Shown here: piece after piece, positions 14,640 through 23,043 of the stretch
Layout of the letters: each line of letters starts with the position of its first letter
How positions within the stretch are numbered: the first letter of the stretch is position 1
Origin: an uncultured Faecalibacterium sp.
Lineage (GTDB): Bacteria; Bacillota; Clostridia; Oscillospirales; Ruminococcaceae
DNA length: 35,491 bases
Direction: 5' to 3'
Assembly (NCBI GenBank): GCA_934501115.1
Contig: CAKSTO010000024.1
Location: 1-35,491, forward strand
Notes under the pieces: generated by a model
The model's database searches: none
Told to the model about the DNA's origin: nothing
What the model saw: only the letters and a program-made list of their open reading frames with translations
Translations under genes and position numbers: made by a program

Positions 14640-15083
14640 TCAATAAACCCTTTTTCCGCAGCCTTCCCCGGCGCAGAGGGCTTTCACCTTCTGCACCGCA
14701 GCGGCCACCAGATCCCCAATCGGCTGCTCCGGCACACCGACGATATAATTTTCGCAGTGATTCACCGGAATGAGCACCCGCGTTGCACGGCTCTGGCACA
14801 CGGCCGCAGCCATGGCGGGGGTGATCTCACCCAGCAGGGCATCCGCAATGACGATGCCGATGGGGCCTACGATGATATCCGCGCTGCGGCAGTTGACTAC
14901 CACGGCATTTTCACCGGTAGCGGCACGCTGAGCACCGGCCTTGTGCATGGCCGCCGCCGCCATGCTGTTTGTGCCAACCGCCGTGAGCCGGGCTTCCGGG
15001 CAGCAGGTGCTGATCCCGGCGACCAGCTGTTTTCCAAGACCGCCGCCCTGCCCGTCAATGACGAGCACATTCACAGGCTGCAT
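14640..15083 (-). CDS. DUF3842 family protein
   Basis: A 147-residue protein matching the Firmicute DUF3842 family, recognisable from its start VLVIDGQGGGLGKQLVAGI, a Rossmann-like glycine-rich turn, followed by TAVGTNSMAAAAMHKAGA, SADIIVGPIGIVIADALLGEI and a cysteine-containing IPVNHCENYIVGV. The fold suggests nucleotide or dinucleotide binding, but no function is established. Its ATG shares one base with the pepV stop (TGATG), so the two are co-translated. The family call is fairly sure; no role is proposed. Confidence 0.85.
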   Translation of the reverse strand: MQPVNVLVIDGQGGGLGKQLVAGISTCCPEARLTAVGTNSMAAAAMHKAGAQRAATGENAVVVNCRSADIIVGPIGIVIADALLGEITPAMAAAVCQSRATRVLIPVNHCENYIVGVPEQPIGDLVAAAVQKVKALCAGEGCGKRVY

Positions 15084-16471
15084 CAGAAGTCGATCTCCTC
15101 AAGGCGCAGCAGCGCGATGATGTAGATCTTTACGGCTTCCAGCAGCTTGTCGATGGGGGCAGCTTCGTTTGCACCGTGCATCGGGCCGCCGAACTCCGGC
15201 AGCGGCAGGTCTACGTGCTCGGGGCCAAAGCTGACAGCATAGGGGAAGTGGCGGGCATAGGTGCCGCCGCCCATGGTGAAGGGCTTGGCGTTCTCGCCGG
15301 TGACCTCATTGTAGGTGTTGATGCAGGCCTGAATAGCGGGGCTGTCGGCTTCAATATAGAAGGGCTCGGCAGCGGTCACATCGCGCAGCTCAGCGCCATC
15401 GCCCAGCGCGGCACGGATCTGCTCGGTCATCTTTTCGCCGTTGGTGCAGGTGGGGAAGCGGCTGTCCATGGTCTGGAAAATGCGGCCATCTTCCATGTAG
15501 ATGCGGCCGCCGATCACGGTCAGCGGGCCGAAGGGGCCGTCTGCACAGTTGATGCCCAGACCCTCACCGGCGGTAGAAGCATGCAGCTTGCGGATGGCTT
15601 CCAGATACGCACGTTCCGCATCGTTGCACAGGCCGTTGTCCAGCAGGTAGTTCACCACCAGACCAATGGCGTTCACAGTGCCCTGCGGCATGGCAGCGTG
15701 GCCGGACTTGCCCCAGCCGCGGATGCGCACGCCGTCGCCTTCCGGCTCCAGCGTGATGTTGGGAGCATTCTTCAGCTTGGAGATGTCGGTCTTGACCAGC
15801 GCACTTGCACGGTCGGGCACGGCGTTATTCGCCACGCCGCCCTCGATCTCCACGATGACGCCGTTGCACACCGGGCTGACGATCTTGGCACCGAACAGCC
15901 CCTTCTCGCCGTTGCACACCGGGAACTCGGCGTCCGGGGTGAAGCAGAATGCGGGAGCCGGGTAGTTTTTGAGGTAGTAGTCCACATCCTGCATGTGGGT
16001 CTCCTCGTTGGTACCCACCAGTGCGCGGATGGGGTAGCGCAGCTCATAGCCCTGCTCCTTGAGGAACTTCAGGGCATACAGGGTAGCCACCATGGGGCCC
16101 TTGTCGTCAGCCACGCCGCGGCCCAGCATCCAGCCGTCCTGAATGCGCATGGTGAAGGGGTCTGCCGTCCAGCCGTTGCCCACGGGCACCACGTCCACAT
16201 GGCAGATGGTTGCCAGATACTTTTCAGGGTCCTTGCCGGCCAGCTCTGCATAGCCGATGTAGTTTTCGCAGTTGCGGGTGGCAAAGCCCATGCCTGCAGC
16301 CAGCTCCAGCGTCTTGTCCAGCGCTGCACGGGGGCCTGCGCCGAAGGGTGCACCCTCCTCCGGGGTGCCCTCCACGCTGTTGACAGCCACCAGTGCGGCG
16401 ATATCCTTCAGCAGCTGTTCCTTGTTTTGCGCAATATATGCGTCGATTTTCTGATTCAGTGCCTGATCCAT
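15083..16471 (-). CDS. pepV: M20 family dipeptidase (PepV/Sapep)
   Basis: A 462-residue zinc dipeptidase of the PepV/carnosinase-like M20 family, which cleaves dipeptides in the cytoplasm. Metal-site motifs are visible: ATICHVDVVPVG (His and Asp of the first zinc site), GRGVADDKGP (bridging Asp), GTNEETHMQDVDYY (catalytic Glu pair), PDAEFP, and a C-terminal His in EFGGPMHGANEAAP. The length fits PepV (about 465). The ATG at 16471 has AAAGGA upstream and gives the usual N-terminus; the extension to 16519 would read into the promoter. It is co-transcribed with the DUF3842 gene. Confidence 0.93.
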   Translation of the reverse strand: MDQALNQKIDAYIAQNKEQLLKDIAALVAVNSVEGTPEEGAPFGAGPRAALDKTLELAAGMGFATRNCENYIGYAELAGKDPEKYLATICHVDVVPVGNGWTADPFTMRIQDGWMLGRGVADDKGPMVATLYALKFLKEQGYELRYPIRALVGTNEETHMQDVDYYLKNYPAPAFCFTPDAEFPVCNGEKGLFGAKIVSPVCNGVIVEIEGGVANNAVPDRASALVKTDISKLKNAPNITLEPEGDGVRIRGWGKSGHAAMPQGTVNAIGLVVNYLLDNGLCNDAERAYLEAIRKLHASTAGEGLGINCADGPFGPLTVIGGRIYMEDGRIFQTMDSRFPTCTNGEKMTEQIRAALGDGAELRDVTAAEPFYIEADSPAIQACINTYNEVTGENAKPFTMGGGTYARHFPYAVSFGPEHVDLPLPEFGGPMHGANEAAPIDKLLEAVKIYIIALLRLEEIDF

Positions 16472-16530
16472 GATCTTATCGTTCCTTTCTGCCCGGCAGC
16501 TTTTCGCCGCCGGTTCCAAAACACTTTTTT

Positions 16531-16543
16531 ATTTTAGCATATT
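16531..16543 (-). promoter_or_regulatory. Extended -10 promoter of pepV
   Basis: TAAAAT (16531-16536, minus strand) preceded by ATGC gives an extended -10 (TGC-TAAAAT), 60 bp upstream of the pepV ATG. No good -35 lies at the proper distance; a TTGACA further upstream is 24 bp away. Confidence 0.5.
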
Positions 16544-16600
16544 CAGCGGCAAAATGCCATTGTCAATTGTTGTTCTTTGCCGGAACACGGTCTTTTTTTC

Positions 16601-17086
16601 TCAGCCAACAGCAAACAGGCTGCTCAGCGCGCCCAAAAAGCCCGCGCTGGCCAGCCCCATGATGATGCCCGCCAGCAGCACGCCGCCCATGCAGGCCTTG
16701 ACCACATCCTTGAACTTCATATCCAGAATGGAGCCTGCCAGCGTACCCGTCCATGCGCCGGTGCCGGGCAGCGGGATGCCCACGAACAGCAGCAGCGCCA
16801 GCGGAAGACCGCGGCCTGCCTTGGCTTCCAGCGCACGGCCTCCCTTTTCGCCTTTGACGATGCAGAACTTGCAGATGGGCCCGATGAGGGGCTTATGGTA
16901 GCCCCAGATCAGGAACTTGCGGGCAAACAGATAGATGAACGGCACCGGGATCATGTTGCCCACCACGCAGACCAGATAGGTGGGCAGTACCGGCAGCCCC
17001 ATGCCCAGACCAATAGGGATGGCACCGCGCAGTTCGATGATGGGCACCATGGAAATAAAAAACACCAGCAGATAGCTTTTGAGCAT
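16601..17086 (-). CDS. COG2426 small multidrug-export-like membrane protein
   Basis: A 161-residue integral membrane protein of the Sm_multidrug_ex (PF06695/COG2426) family. It begins MLKSYLLVFFISMVPIIELR, followed by GAIPIGLGMGLPVLPTYLVCVVGNMIPVPFIYLFARK, which matches the family's EXRGAIPIG motif and conserved N-x-I-P-V-P. There are four or five hydrophobic segments. The family name implies export but no substrate is proven. AGGAGG overlaps the stop of xth, 10 bp upstream, so it is the last gene of MATE-xth-COG2426. The longer reading frame to 17239 runs into xth and is not used. Confidence 0.88.
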   Translation of the reverse strand: MLKSYLLVFFISMVPIIELRGAIPIGLGMGLPVLPTYLVCVVGNMIPVPFIYLFARKFLIWGYHKPLIGPICKFCIVKGEKGGRALEAKAGRGLPLALLLFVGIPLPGTGAWTGTLAGSILDMKFKDVVKACMGGVLLAGIIMGLASAGFLGALSSLFAVG

Positions 17087-17096
17087 ACGCTCCTCC

Positions 17097-17849
17097 TTAC
17101 AGGTCGATGTCCAGCTCCACCGGGCAGTGGTCAGAGCCAAAGACCTCGTTATGGATCTCCGCCGCGCGGATCCTGTCGGCAATGCGGCGGGAAACGATAA
17201 AATAGTCAATGCGCCAGCCTGCATTCTTTTCCCGGGCATGGAAGCGGTAGCTCCACCAGCTGTACTTCACCTCGTCCGGGTGCAGCACACGGAAGCTGTC
17301 GGCAAACCCCGCTTCCAGAAGCTCGGTCATCTTGCCGCGCTCCTGATCGGTAAAGCCTGCGCTCATGCGGTTGGTCTTTGCATTTTTGATGTCGATCTCC
17401 CTGTGAGCCACATTCAGGTCACCGCACAGGATCACCGGCTTCTTTGCATCCAGCCCCAGCAGATAGGCACGGAATGCATCCTCCCATGTCATGCGGTAAT
17501 CCAGACGCTTCAGGCCGTCCTGACTGTTGGGGGTGTAGCAGTTGACCAGATAAAACTGCGGATATTCCAGCGTCAGTACGCGCCCCTCGTGGTCGTGCTC
17601 CTCGATGCCGATGCCGGTGGTCACGGCCAGCGGCTGCCGGCGGCACCAGCAGGCCGTGCCGGAATATCCCTTTTTCTCGGCCGAGTATGTGTACTCGGTG
17701 TAGCCCTCCGGGGCAAAATCCGCCTGACCGGGCTGCATTTTGGTCTCCTGTACCGCAAAAATGTCCGCATCAAGCGCCGCAAAGCTCTCGGCGAAGCCGT
17801 GGGTCAGGCAGGCGCGCAGGCCGTTAACGTTCCAGCTGATCAATTTCAT
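17097..17849 (-). CDS. xth: Exodeoxyribonuclease III
   Basis: A 250-residue EEP-family (AP endonuclease/exonuclease III) protein that cuts at abasic sites and trims 3' ends in base-excision repair. Catalytic motifs are visible in order: SWNVNGLRA (Asn7), QETK (metal-binding Glu), NCYTPNSQ, GDLNVAHREIDIKN (Asp/Asn of the active site), WRIDYF and the closing GSDHCPVEL (Asp-His). The length and N-terminus are those of complete Firmicute ExoA enzymes. It lies 19 bp after the MATE gene and directly before the COG2426 gene. Confidence 0.96.
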   Translation of the reverse strand: MKLISWNVNGLRACLTHGFAESFAALDADIFAVQETKMQPGQADFAPEGYTEYTYSAEKKGYSGTACWCRRQPLAVTTGIGIEEHDHEGRVLTLEYPQFYLVNCYTPNSQDGLKRLDYRMTWEDAFRAYLLGLDAKKPVILCGDLNVAHREIDIKNAKTNRMSAGFTDQERGKMTELLEAGFADSFRVLHPDEVKYSWWSYRFHAREKNAGWRIDYFIVSRRIADRIRAAEIHNEVFGSDHCPVELDIDL

Positions 17850-17868
17850 GACGTTTCTCCTTTAGATG

Positions 17869-19245
17869 TTATGCCTGATATTTGGTTTTCCATGCACCAC
17901 TGCGGAAGCGGGCAACAAAGCAGGTGACACGGCAGATCCAGTCGATGATCATGGCGATCCACACACCCACAGCACCCCAGCCCAGCCGCACGCAGAGCAG
18001 ATAGCTGAAGCCAAGCCGCCACACCGCCATGCTCAGGATGGATACGATCATGGTGAACCTCACGTCGTTGGCTGCACGCAGAGCGTTGGGCAGCACGAAG
18101 GACAGCGTCCACAGCAGGATGGCGCATCCTGCATGGATGCGCACCAGCGTGATCGAAAGTGCCATCGTCTCGCCGGACAGTGCGTAGATGCCGATGAGCT
18201 TGCTCAGAAACAGCAGGATGGCACCGTTGGACAGCCCCATGGCGATATACGACCAGACCGTCAGCTTGCGGGTGTAGTAAATGGCCTGCTCATCATCCCG
18301 GGCACCGATGCAGCGCCCCACCACGGTAATCATGGCAAGGCTCAGAGCCCTGCCGGGGATGACCCCCATGCCGTCCAGATTGTTCGCCACAGCGTTGGCT
18401 GCGATCTGCACCGTGCCAAACGTGGAGATCATGCTCACCACCAGAATGCGGCCTGCCTCAAACAAGCTGTTCTCAAAGGCCGACGGGATGCCGATGCCCA
18501 GAATGCGCTTTGTCATCTTTGCGTCCAGACGGGTGGTCTTGGGCACCGTGAGGGCATTGCCCTTCTGATAGCACTTGCGCAGGATGAGCACCGCCGCCAC
18601 CACACGGGACACCACGCTTGGCCATGCAACGCCGTCCACACCCATTTTCAGGCCGAAGATGCACACCGCGTTGCCCACGATGTTGATGATGTTCATCAGC
18701 AGACTGATCTGCATGGAGATCTTGGAGTTGCCCATGCTGCGGAACAATGCCGCACCGCCGTTGTACAGCGCCAGAAACGGATAGCTGATGGCAATGATGC
18801 GCAGGTACAGCACGCTGGCGTCCAGCACATCGGCATCAATGGCACCGTAGCACAGCCGGATCATGGGACGAGCCAGAAGAAAGCAGAACGCGCCCACCAG
18901 CAGGCCGAACACACCGCTGAGCAGGATCAGCTGGCCTGCGCTCTGATCGGCGCTCTTCTGCTCCCTCGCACCCAGAAACTGGCTTACGACCACCGCGCCG
19001 CCGGTCGCCAGCGCCGCAAACAGCACGATGATGAGATTATTGATCATATCCACAAGGCTGACGCCCGAGATGGCCGCCTCGCCGCAGCGGGACACCATCA
19101 TGGTATCAGCCATGCCGACAGTCACTTCCAGCAGCTGCTCGATCAGCAGCGGGATCGTCAGCACCAGCAGCTCCTTTTGTGTAAACAGCGGTTTCCTCCC
19201 GCCAAACAGCGGTGTTTTTGCCCCGCTGACTGTCTGATTCGACAT
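17869..19245 (-). CDS. MATE family efflux transporter
   Basis: A 458-residue multidrug and toxin extrusion (MatE) transporter with 12 predicted membrane helices in two similar halves. Visible features are LLIEQLLEVTVGMADTMMVSRCGEAAISGVSLV at the start of the first half, characteristic of the family, and GIGIPSAFENSLFEAGRILV at the start of the second. Such proteins export cationic drugs or metabolites using Na+ or H+ gradients; the substrate is unknown. The ATG at 19245 has AAGGAGA upstream; the extension to 19323 lies in the leader. It heads MATE-xth-COG2426 from a promoter at 19333-19361. Confidence 0.95.
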   Translation of the reverse strand: MSNQTVSGAKTPLFGGRKPLFTQKELLVLTIPLLIEQLLEVTVGMADTMMVSRCGEAAISGVSLVDMINNLIIVLFAALATGGAVVVSQFLGAREQKSADQSAGQLILLSGVFGLLVGAFCFLLARPMIRLCYGAIDADVLDASVLYLRIIAISYPFLALYNGGAALFRSMGNSKISMQISLLMNIINIVGNAVCIFGLKMGVDGVAWPSVVSRVVAAVLILRKCYQKGNALTVPKTTRLDAKMTKRILGIGIPSAFENSLFEAGRILVVSMISTFGTVQIAANAVANNLDGMGVIPGRALSLAMITVVGRCIGARDDEQAIYYTRKLTVWSYIAMGLSNGAILLFLSKLIGIYALSGETMALSITLVRIHAGCAILLWTLSFVLPNALRAANDVRFTMIVSILSMAVWRLGFSYLLCVRLGWGAVGVWIAMIIDWICRVTCFVARFRSGAWKTKYQA

Positions 19246-19332
19246 CAATTTTCTCCTTTCACAGCACCGGTCTTCCGGTTCTTTCCACCCCTGTCTGCTC
19301 CTTACTGACCGCAGACTTGCCATTATGTATCC

Positions 19333-19361
19333 ATCTTAGCACACCTGTTATCTCTTGTAAA
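19333..19361 (-). promoter_or_regulatory. Promoter of the MATE-xth-COG2426 unit
   Basis: On the minus strand: TTTACA -35 (19356-19361), 17-bp spacer, TAAGAT -10 (19333-19338) with an upstream TGC. The predicted 5' leader is about 80 nt. Confidence 0.75.
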
Positions 19362-19460
19362 GAACCGCTGTTCCAGACCGGTTTTCTGCGCTTTTGTTTT
19401 CGGCGTGCAAAATTTTATGCTTGTTCGTCAGATTGCCGGTAACTTTTCGCCAAATTTGTG

Positions 19461-19730
19461 CGTTTCACCGAAAATGCGCCTTTTCGCATATTTTTCAGTG
19501 AAATTTAGAAAAAAGGTCTTGTAATTTCATTTGAAAAGTGGTATGTTGTATCCAACAAAGGCATGATGTTGGATACATGAACTTCTTGAAGCGGTTTTCG
19601 CTCACTGGAATGCCTTTGCTCTTTCGTTGCTATTTTCTTCATTTACCTTCTTATCATTTACCCTGCCTGTCCCGAAAGGGACAAGAAAAGCGATGACTCA
19701 ACCTGCACGAGTCACCGCTTTTTCTTTTTG
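19461..19730 (+). ncRNA. Non-coding stretch with a possible structured RNA
   Basis: 19362-19820 holds no convincing gene. An imperfect long hairpin (TTTCAC...GTGAAA, 19465-19505) is followed by an 11-bp perfect dyad (19547-19557 with 19567-19577). The 7 bases AAGGCAT of its 9-nt loop (19558-19564) can pair with ATGCCTT at 19610-19616, forming an H-type pseudoknot. A plus-strand intrinsic terminator (stem 19686-19722, then TTTCTTTTTG) follows. A weak promoter-like TTGTAA-N17-TATGTT (19519-19547) overlaps the dyad. The 11-bp dyad could instead be a protein operator. The RNA call is tentative. Confidence 0.3.
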
Positions 19731-19737
19731 TTTCATC

Positions 19738-19800
19738 AAAAGCCGCCGCGAGGCGGTCATAGTCCGGCAGCGGCAGGTGCCGCCTGCCCTTGCGGCTTTT
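19738..19800. other. GC-rich multi-stem segment
   Basis: AAAAGCCGC (19738) and GCGGCTTTT enclose two further hairpins, CCGCC-GCGA-GGCGG and a GGCAGCGGCA/TGCCGCCTGCC stem with a bulge. No gene is supported. It lies between opposing terminators and may just help insulate them. Confidence 0.3.
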
Positions 19801-19817
19801 CCTATAGGGGTACATCT

Positions 19818-19875
19818 CAAAAATGCCCCCGGAGCATTCAGAGTTTCCGGTTTTACTCTGTCTACTCCGGGGGCA
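19818..19875 (-). terminator. Intrinsic terminator of the thiamine operon
   Basis: An 11-bp outer stem (19824-19834 with 19865-19875) and 5-bp inner stem (19840-19844 with 19855-19859), separated by symmetric 5-nt internal loops, are followed on the minus strand by TTTTTGAG. It lies 58 bp past the thiC stop. Confidence 0.85.
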
Positions 19876-19932
19876 GCATCCCGCAACGGGCGGAGGAGGA
19901 AGAACGCTCAAAAGCGTTCGGAGATGATTCGA

Positions 19933-21243
19933 TTACAGGATGTCGATGTACTCACCGGCCAGAGCCTTGTTCATGCTGCGCACAGCGCAGAACTTGCCGC
20001 ACATGCTGCAGGTGTCGCTGTGGTCGTCCTCGGGCAGGCGGGCGTCGCGGATGGCCTTGGCGGTCTCCGGGTCCAGTGCGCAGGCGAACTGTGCATCCCA
20101 GTCCAGCACGCGGCGGGCGTCGCCCATCTTGTCGTCGATGTCCCGGGCGTGGGGGATGCCCTTGGCGATATCGGCGGCGTGGGCAGCGATCTTGGAGGCC
20201 ACGATGCCCTGCTTCACATCGTCCACGTTGGGCAGAGCCAGATGCTCGGCGGGGGTCACATAGCACAGGAAGGCTGCGCCGCTGGCCGCCGCCACAGCGC
20301 CGCCGATGGCAGCGGTGATGTGGTCGTAGCCGGGGGCGATGTCAGTGACCAGGGGTCCCAGCACATAGAAGGGCGCGCCCATGCAGATGCTCTTCTGCAC
20401 CTCCATGTTGGCAGCCACCTGATTCAGGGGCACATGGCCGGGGCCTTCCACCATCACCTGCACGTTGTGTGCCCACGCGCGCTTGGTCAGCTCGCCCAGA
20501 CGCACCAGCTCCTCGATCTGGCACACGTCAGTGGCGTCGGCCAGACAGCCGGGACGGCAGGCGTCGCCCAGCGAGATGGTCACATCGTGCTCGGCGCAGA
20601 TCTCGCAGATCTCGTCAAAGTGCTCGTAGAAGGGGTTCTCGTTGCCGGTCATGCTCATCCATGCAAACACCAGAGAGCCGCCGCGGCTGACAATGTTCAT
20701 CTTGCGCTTGTGCTTGCGGATCTGCTCGATGGTCTTGCGGGTGATGCCGCAGTGCAGGGTGACAAAGTCCACGCCGTCCTCTGCGTGCAGACGCACCACA
20801 TCGATGAAGTCCTGTGCAGTCAGCTCTGCCAGATCGCGCTGGTAGTGGATGACCGAATCGTACACCGGCACGGTGCCGATCATCACCGGGCACTCGTGGG
20901 TCAGCTTCTGGCGGAAGGGCTGGGTGTTGCCGTGGCTGGACAGATCCATAATGGCTTCTGCGCCCATGTTCACGGCGCTCATCACCTTCTGCATCTCAAT
21001 GTTGTAGTCCTTGCAGTCGCGGGAGACGCCAAGGTTCACGTTGATCTTGGTGCGCAGCATGGAGCCGACGCCCTCGGGGTTCAGGCAGGTGTGGTGCTTG
21101 TTGGCGGGGATGGCTACCTTGCCCTCGGCGACCCACTGGCGGATCTCCTCGGTGGTGCGGTATTCCTTTTTGGCCACGATCTCCATCTCCGGGGTGATGA
21201 TGCCCTTGCGGGCGGCATCCATCTGGGTGGTATAAGTCTGCAT
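19933..21243 (-). CDS. thiC: Phosphomethylpyrimidine synthase
   Basis: A 436-residue radical-SAM enzyme that rearranges aminoimidazole ribotide into HMP phosphate, the thiamine pyrimidine. The family core is clear: NPEGVGSMLRTKINVNLG, AVNMGAEAIMDLSSHG, VYDSVIHY, VDFVTLHCGITR, SRGGSLVFAWM, VMVEGPGHVPL and GPLVTDIAPGYDHI. The C-terminal iron-sulfur cysteines are CSMCGKFC, a CX2CX3C spacing where the B. subtilis/E. coli type has CX2CX4C. At about 435 residues it belongs to the short form lacking the N-terminal extension. GGAGG supports the ATG at 21243. It is the last gene of the TPP-riboswitch operon, separated from thiE by a 341-bp structured gap. Confidence 0.97.
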   Translation of the reverse strand: MQTYTTQMDAARKGIITPEMEIVAKKEYRTTEEIRQWVAEGKVAIPANKHHTCLNPEGVGSMLRTKINVNLGVSRDCKDYNIEMQKVMSAVNMGAEAIMDLSSHGNTQPFRQKLTHECPVMIGTVPVYDSVIHYQRDLAELTAQDFIDVVRLHAEDGVDFVTLHCGITRKTIEQIRKHKRKMNIVSRGGSLVFAWMSMTGNENPFYEHFDEICEICAEHDVTISLGDACRPGCLADATDVCQIEELVRLGELTKRAWAHNVQVMVEGPGHVPLNQVAANMEVQKSICMGAPFYVLGPLVTDIAPGYDHITAAIGGAVAAASGAAFLCYVTPAEHLALPNVDDVKQGIVASKIAAHAADIAKGIPHARDIDDKMGDARRVLDWDAQFACALDPETAKAIRDARLPEDDHSDTCSMCGKFCAVRSMNKALAGEYIDIL

Positions 21244-21313
21244 ACGCTCTGTTCCTCCAAATGACAGTTTATCTCTGAACAGCAGGGTGCTGGTCATACA
21301 TTGATGCGGGTCA

Positions 21314-21436
21314 GCCTGCGTGCCGGGAGCTTTCTCCTCGGACACGAATCGGGCCATTCCATCGCCCGCCCTACTGCCTGCGGCAGCAGGGTCCCACCCC
21401 AGCGGACGGTCCTCGGAGAAACTCCCGACCCGCAGG
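21314..21436 (-). ncRNA. Structured RNA segment between thiE and thiC
   Basis: The 341 bp between thiE and thiC hold no convincing ORF but do hold a long folded region. On the minus-strand transcript the arms 21408-21436 and 21314-21343 pair over 24 bp (7+6+7+4), broken by a small internal loop, a one-base bulge and a symmetric GA/GA internal loop. Inside is a near-perfect hairpin (21368-21390, CCCUGCUGCC-GCA-GGCAGUAGGG) and a short GUCCG/CGGGC helix. It does not look like a TPP aptamer and no U tract follows. It could be a processing site, an RNA domain controlling thiC, or a repeat element. Confidence 0.4.
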
Positions 21437-21584
21437 CAAGGGTGGCAGGCAGGCAGCCGTCATTCAGAAAAAACAGAACGTTCTGGATGCCGGCACCTGC
21501 GCAAAATACGCTTTTCATGTTGGTTTTCTCCATGAATTTTATAACGCGGCCCAAGGTGGTGCCCCCGGTTTGCCGCGGGATCGG

Positions 21585-22220
21585 TCAGATGATCTGCTCG
21601 GAAAGTGCCTTCAGCTCCCGGCACTCGCTCTCGATGTCGTCTGCTGCAAAGATAGCGCTCACAAGAGCCACACCGTCCACGCCGGTGCCCTTGAGTTGCA
21701 GGATATTCTCCTTGTGGATGCCGCCGATGGCCACCACCGGGATGTCCACGGCGTCACAGATGGCCTTCAGGGTCTCGTGGGGCAGAACGTCCACATCGGT
21801 CTTGGTATGGGTGGCAAAGGCCGCGCCCACACCAAGGCAGTCTGCGCCGTGCTTCACAGCTTCCTGCGCTTCCTCCACGCTGTGGACGGAAACGCCGATC
21901 ATCATGCCGTCGCCCACACGGGCGCGCACCTGCGCTGCGGCCATATCCTCCTGCCCCACATGCACGCCCTCGGCGTGGCAGCGGATGGCAATGTCCACAT
22001 TGTCGTTCACAAAGAACGGCACGCCGTAGCGCTGGCACAGAGCATGGATCTCCACAGCCTCTTTCAGAAAAGCTTCGTCGTCCAGCTCTTTTTCACGCAG
22101 CTGCACACAGGTGACACCGCCCTTCAGGGCGCTTTCCACCTGCTCATAGAGGGTCTGTTTTCCCACCCATGCGCGGTCGGTGACGGCATACAGAAGCATG
22201 TTCTGCTTATCGCACTTCAT
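21585..22220 (-). CDS. thiE: Thiamine-phosphate synthase
   Basis: A 211-residue TIM-barrel enzyme that couples HMP pyrophosphate and thiazole phosphate to thiamine phosphate. Motifs are LLYAVTDRAW, the pyrophosphate-binding VQLREKELDDEAF, FFVNDNVDIAI, GVHVGQEDM, GVSVHSVEEAQEA, ADCLGVGAAFATHTKTD and VAIGGIHKENI, all typical and complete. Its start overlaps the end of thiM by 14 bp, indicating coupled translation within thiW-thiM-thiE-thiC. GGAGC lies just upstream of the ATG. Confidence 0.97.
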   Translation of the reverse strand: MKCDKQNMLLYAVTDRAWVGKQTLYEQVESALKGGVTCVQLREKELDDEAFLKEAVEIHALCQRYGVPFFVNDNVDIAIRCHAEGVHVGQEDMAAAQVRARVGDGMMIGVSVHSVEEAQEAVKHGADCLGVGAAFATHTKTDVDVLPHETLKAICDAVDIPVVAIGGIHKENILQLKGTGVDGVALVSAIFAADDIESECRELKALSEQII

Positions 22221-23028
22221 AGTTTGCTCCTTCTTCCAGCTGTTCCGGGGTCATATTGTAAATGGCATCGATGATGTAGCTGCGGTAGGTGGCGTTGCCG
22301 TCCTGCGGGGTGAGCCGCTTGTGGGCGATCTCACCTGCAAGACCCATGGCGCACACCGCAGCCGCAGCGGCCTCCAGCGGATGGCCGGGGTTGGCGGTAA
22401 CGAAAGCCGCCGTGAGAGCCGAGAGCTGGCATCCGGTGCCGGTGATGCAGCTCATCATGGGGTTGCCGTTGCGGATGACATAGGCTTTTTGCGCATCGGC
22501 CACGATGTCGATGGCACCGGTGATGGCCGCCACCGCGCCGGTGCGGGCGGCGAAGTCCTTGGCAAAGGCCACGGCAGCATCGAGGTTTTCCTCGGTGACT
22601 TTATCAGCCACATCGGCATCCACGCCCTTTGTGGTGCCAGCGCCGGAGGCCAGCGTCCGAATCTCAGAGATGTTGCCGCGGATCACCGCGAACTTCACGT
22701 CCCGGAGCAGGCGGTAGGCCGTATCGGTGCGCAGGCGGGATGCACCCGCACCCACCGGGTCCAGCACCACCGGGTGTCCCAGCGCGTTGGCCTTTTTGCC
22801 CGCCAGCAGCATGCTGGTGATCGTGCGGCTGTTCAGGGTGCCGATGTTGATGTTCAGTCCGCCGCAGATGGTGGTGATGTCCTCCACCTCGGCGGCATCA
22901 TCGGCCATGATGGGCGAAGCACCGCAGGCCAGCACCATGTTGGCGCAGTCGTTCACGGTGACGTAGTTGGTAATGTTATGGATGAGCGGGCAGGTGCGGC
23001 GCAGATTCTCGAACTCAGCTTTGAACAT
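22207..23028 (-). CDS. thiM: Hydroxyethylthiazole kinase
   Basis: A 273-residue ribokinase-like enzyme that phosphorylates salvaged hydroxyethylthiazole. Characteristic segments are CPLIHNITNYVTVNDCANMVLACGASPIMADD, LNINIGTLN, VVLDPVGAGASRLRTD, VIRGNISEI and the catalytic GTGCQLSAL with its cysteine. Together with thiW (thiazole uptake) it points to thiazole salvage rather than de novo thiazole synthesis; no thiG, thiH or thiS is in the window. GGAGG supports the ATG, 15 bp after the thiW stop. Confidence 0.97.
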   Translation of the reverse strand: MFKAEFENLRRTCPLIHNITNYVTVNDCANMVLACGASPIMADDAAEVEDITTICGGLNINIGTLNSRTITSMLLAGKKANALGHPVVLDPVGAGASRLRTDTAYRLLRDVKFAVIRGNISEIRTLASGAGTTKGVDADVADKVTEENLDAAVAFAKDFAARTGAVAAITGAIDIVADAQKAYVIRNGNPMMSCITGTGCQLSALTAAFVTANPGHPLEAAAAAVCAMGLAGEIAHKRLTPQDGNATYRSYIIDAIYNMTPEQLEEGANYEVR

Positions 23029-23043
23029 TTATGTGCGCCTCCG

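Noticed and set aside
19610..19696. A 28-codon plus-strand ORF inside the putative small-RNA region
   Set aside because: It has no ribosome site, and its end lies in the terminator stem.
21294..21554. An 86-codon minus-strand ORF between thiE and thiC
   Set aside because: There is no recognisable domain and no ThiS-like ending; the region folds strongly and the frame runs straight through the long stem.
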